A stretch of DNA of 64,000 bases from Lucinisca nassula. Lineage: Eukaryota; Mollusca; Bivalvia; Lucinida; Lucinidae. The number at the start of each line of letters is the position of its first letter. The stretch's first letter is position 1. The stretch spans positions 154,741,245 to 154,805,244 of the forward strand of contig OY757011.1 in assembly GCA_963580285.1 (NCBI GenBank), read 5' to 3'. Position numbers and translations under genes: made by a program. A model generated the notes under the pieces. The model ran no database searches and was not told where the DNA came from. It worked only from the letters and a program-made list of their open reading frames with translations. This document shows, in pieces, positions 62,338-64,000 of this stretch.

Positions 62338-64000
62338 CAAGAGGGCCCTGGTTCACTCACCTGTGTGCCACTGTCTCTAGTACATTCTATTTTAAGCTCT
62401 GGGGGCCATCTTGTTCATCAACAGAGTGATTTCAGCTTATTTGGTAGGGAATAACCTAGGAAACATTCCTGTGAACTTTGAGTCAAATTGACCTTAGGGT
62501 TTAGGTGGAGTTTACGTTTGAATCAAATTTACAATATTTTCTATTTTTAGCTCCGGTAAACAATTTTGTTCATCAGAGTGAGATCATTTTAGCCTTTTTG
62601 GTAGAGGGTCATCTAAGCAACATTATCGCAAGGAACCTACATGCTAAATATGAAGGCTGTATCTCAAATACTTCAAAAGTTATGACAAAGTAGGTCAAAG
62701 GTCAAGGTCATGGGTCAAAAGTTTTGAATGGTTGAGAAAACCTTGTCACAAGGAACATACATGCCAAATATGAAGGCTCTATCTCATATGGTTCAAAAGG
62801 TATGATAAAGCAGATCACAGGTCAAGATCATAGGTCAAATCATTACATGAGTGGGAAGCCCTTGTCAGAAGGAACCAACATGCCAAATATGAAGGCTCTA
62901 TCTCAAACGGTTTTAAAGTTATAACAAAATGACCTACTGATCTACTTTTTGATTTGACATGACCCACATTCGAACTTAACTGAGATATTGTCCAGATGAT
63001 CATTCTGAGCAAGTTTTATGATGATTTGACTAAAACTGTGGCCTCTAAGAGTGTTCTAAATGTTTTTCTATGATTTTACCTGCTGATCTACTTTTTGACC
63101 CGACATGACCCATATTCAAAATTTACCCAGATATTGTCAAGATGATCATTCTGAGCAAGTTTGATGATGATTGGACCAAAACTGGGGCCTCTTGTGTGTT
63201 TACAAGGTTTTTCAACAATCTGACCTACTTACCTGCATATTGACCAGATATGACCTGTATTTAAAATTAACCCGAGATATTGTCAAATGATCATTTTGAG
63301 CAAGTTCGATGATGGTCGGACCAAACCTGTAGCCTCTAGTGTGTTTAGAGTTTTTTTTTTCTATGATTTGACCTACTGACCTACTTTTTGACCTAACATG
63401 ACCCATATTTGAACTTGACTGAGATATTGTCAAGATGATCATTCCGGGCAAGTTTGATGGTGATCAGACTAAAACTGTGGCCTCTAGTGTGTTCACAAGG
63501 TTTTTCTATGATTTGACCTACTGACCTACTTTTTGACCTGGTATGATCCATATTCAAACTTGACCGAGATATTGTCACACTGATCATTCTGGGCAAGTTT
63601 GATGATGATCGGACCATAACGGTAGCCTCTAGTGTGTTCACAAGGTTTTTCTCTGATTTGACCTACTGACCTACTTTTTGATCCAACATGTCCCATATTC
63701 GAACTTCACCAAGACATTGTCATGTCAATCATTCTGGGCATGTTTGATGATGATTGGACCAAAACTGTGGCCTCTAGTGTATTCACAAGCTTTTCTATGA
63801 TTTTACCTACTGACCTACTTTGTGACCCGACATGACTCATATTCAAAAGTGACCAAGATATTATCAAGATGATCATTCTGAGCAAGTTTGATGATGATTG
63901 GACCAAACCTGTGGCCTCTAGTGTGTTCAGAAGGTTTTTCTGATTTGACCTACTGACCTTCTTTTTGACAAGACAACACCGATACTTGAACTTGACTGAG
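62338..64000 (+). mobile_element. Family-i tandem-repeat element, runs off the window
   Basis: 5' end CAAGAG with a contracted palindrome AGGGCCCT, then CACTCACCTG. The body has the same order of units as 38830-41416: type C, then type E (to about 62940), then type D units of about 145 bp to the window edge. It is a close relative of that complete copy. Confidence 0.88.

Overview
The window is animal nuclear DNA, most probably from a bivalve mollusc. It is AT-rich, gene-poor and made almost wholly of transposable elements and their debris. The bivalve inference rests on long non-autonomous elements with about 145-167 bp internal tandem units (the 'pearl'-like architecture described in oysters and clams), tRNA-derived SINEs with a CR1/L2-like LINE, and many hairpin MITEs. 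No species call is possible from sequence alone.

Layout. 1-2.84 kb and 10.89-22.13 kb are two copies of one segment. The second copy carries an 8.8 kb insertion (12056-20887), a head-to-tail concatemer of three tandem-repeat elements, so the first copy shows the empty site. Between them (4.1-10.4 kb) lie LINE fragments, three SINEs and a truncated tandem-repeat element. 22-38 kb is a mosaic of hairpin MITEs: a foldback family with about ten copies, a GCAAACAGTG hairpin family, a 388-bp hAT MITE with an 8-bp target duplication, further SINEs and short Helitron-like elements. 38.7-44.1 kb holds the only clear host gene, the last two coding exons of eRF3/GSPT1 (minus strand), whose intron carries a complete 2.6 kb element and a 1.7 kb minisatellite. 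44.2-52.2 kb is again tandem-repeat and hairpin-ended elements. 52.4-61.2 kb is a large Helitron2/Helentron-type element (minus strand). The remainder is more tandem-repeat elements, running off the right edge.

The Helentron encodes, over three overlapping frames plus a detached tail, a roughly 2,660-residue protein. In order it has a cysteine-protease-like domain, an array of 21-residue charged repeats, a Cys-rich/DUF6570-like region, the HUH-Y2 Rep nuclease, a PIF1-type helicase and an exonuclease/endonuclease/phosphatase (EEP) domain. It is broken only by small frame shifts, two of them in homopolymers.

The most interesting theme is that at least seven families of non-coding elements share one end design despite unrelated sequences: an outer short palindrome, then a subterminal motif, and at the far end a hairpin that closes with the inverse of that motif followed by an A-run. 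This fits the asymmetric terminal inverted repeats of Helentrons. The palindromes covary between copies, and two filled/empty comparisons show insertion into an A-run without a target duplication. I infer that these families are, or were, mobilised by Helentron proteins such as the one encoded here, although its own ends could not be matched to theirs.
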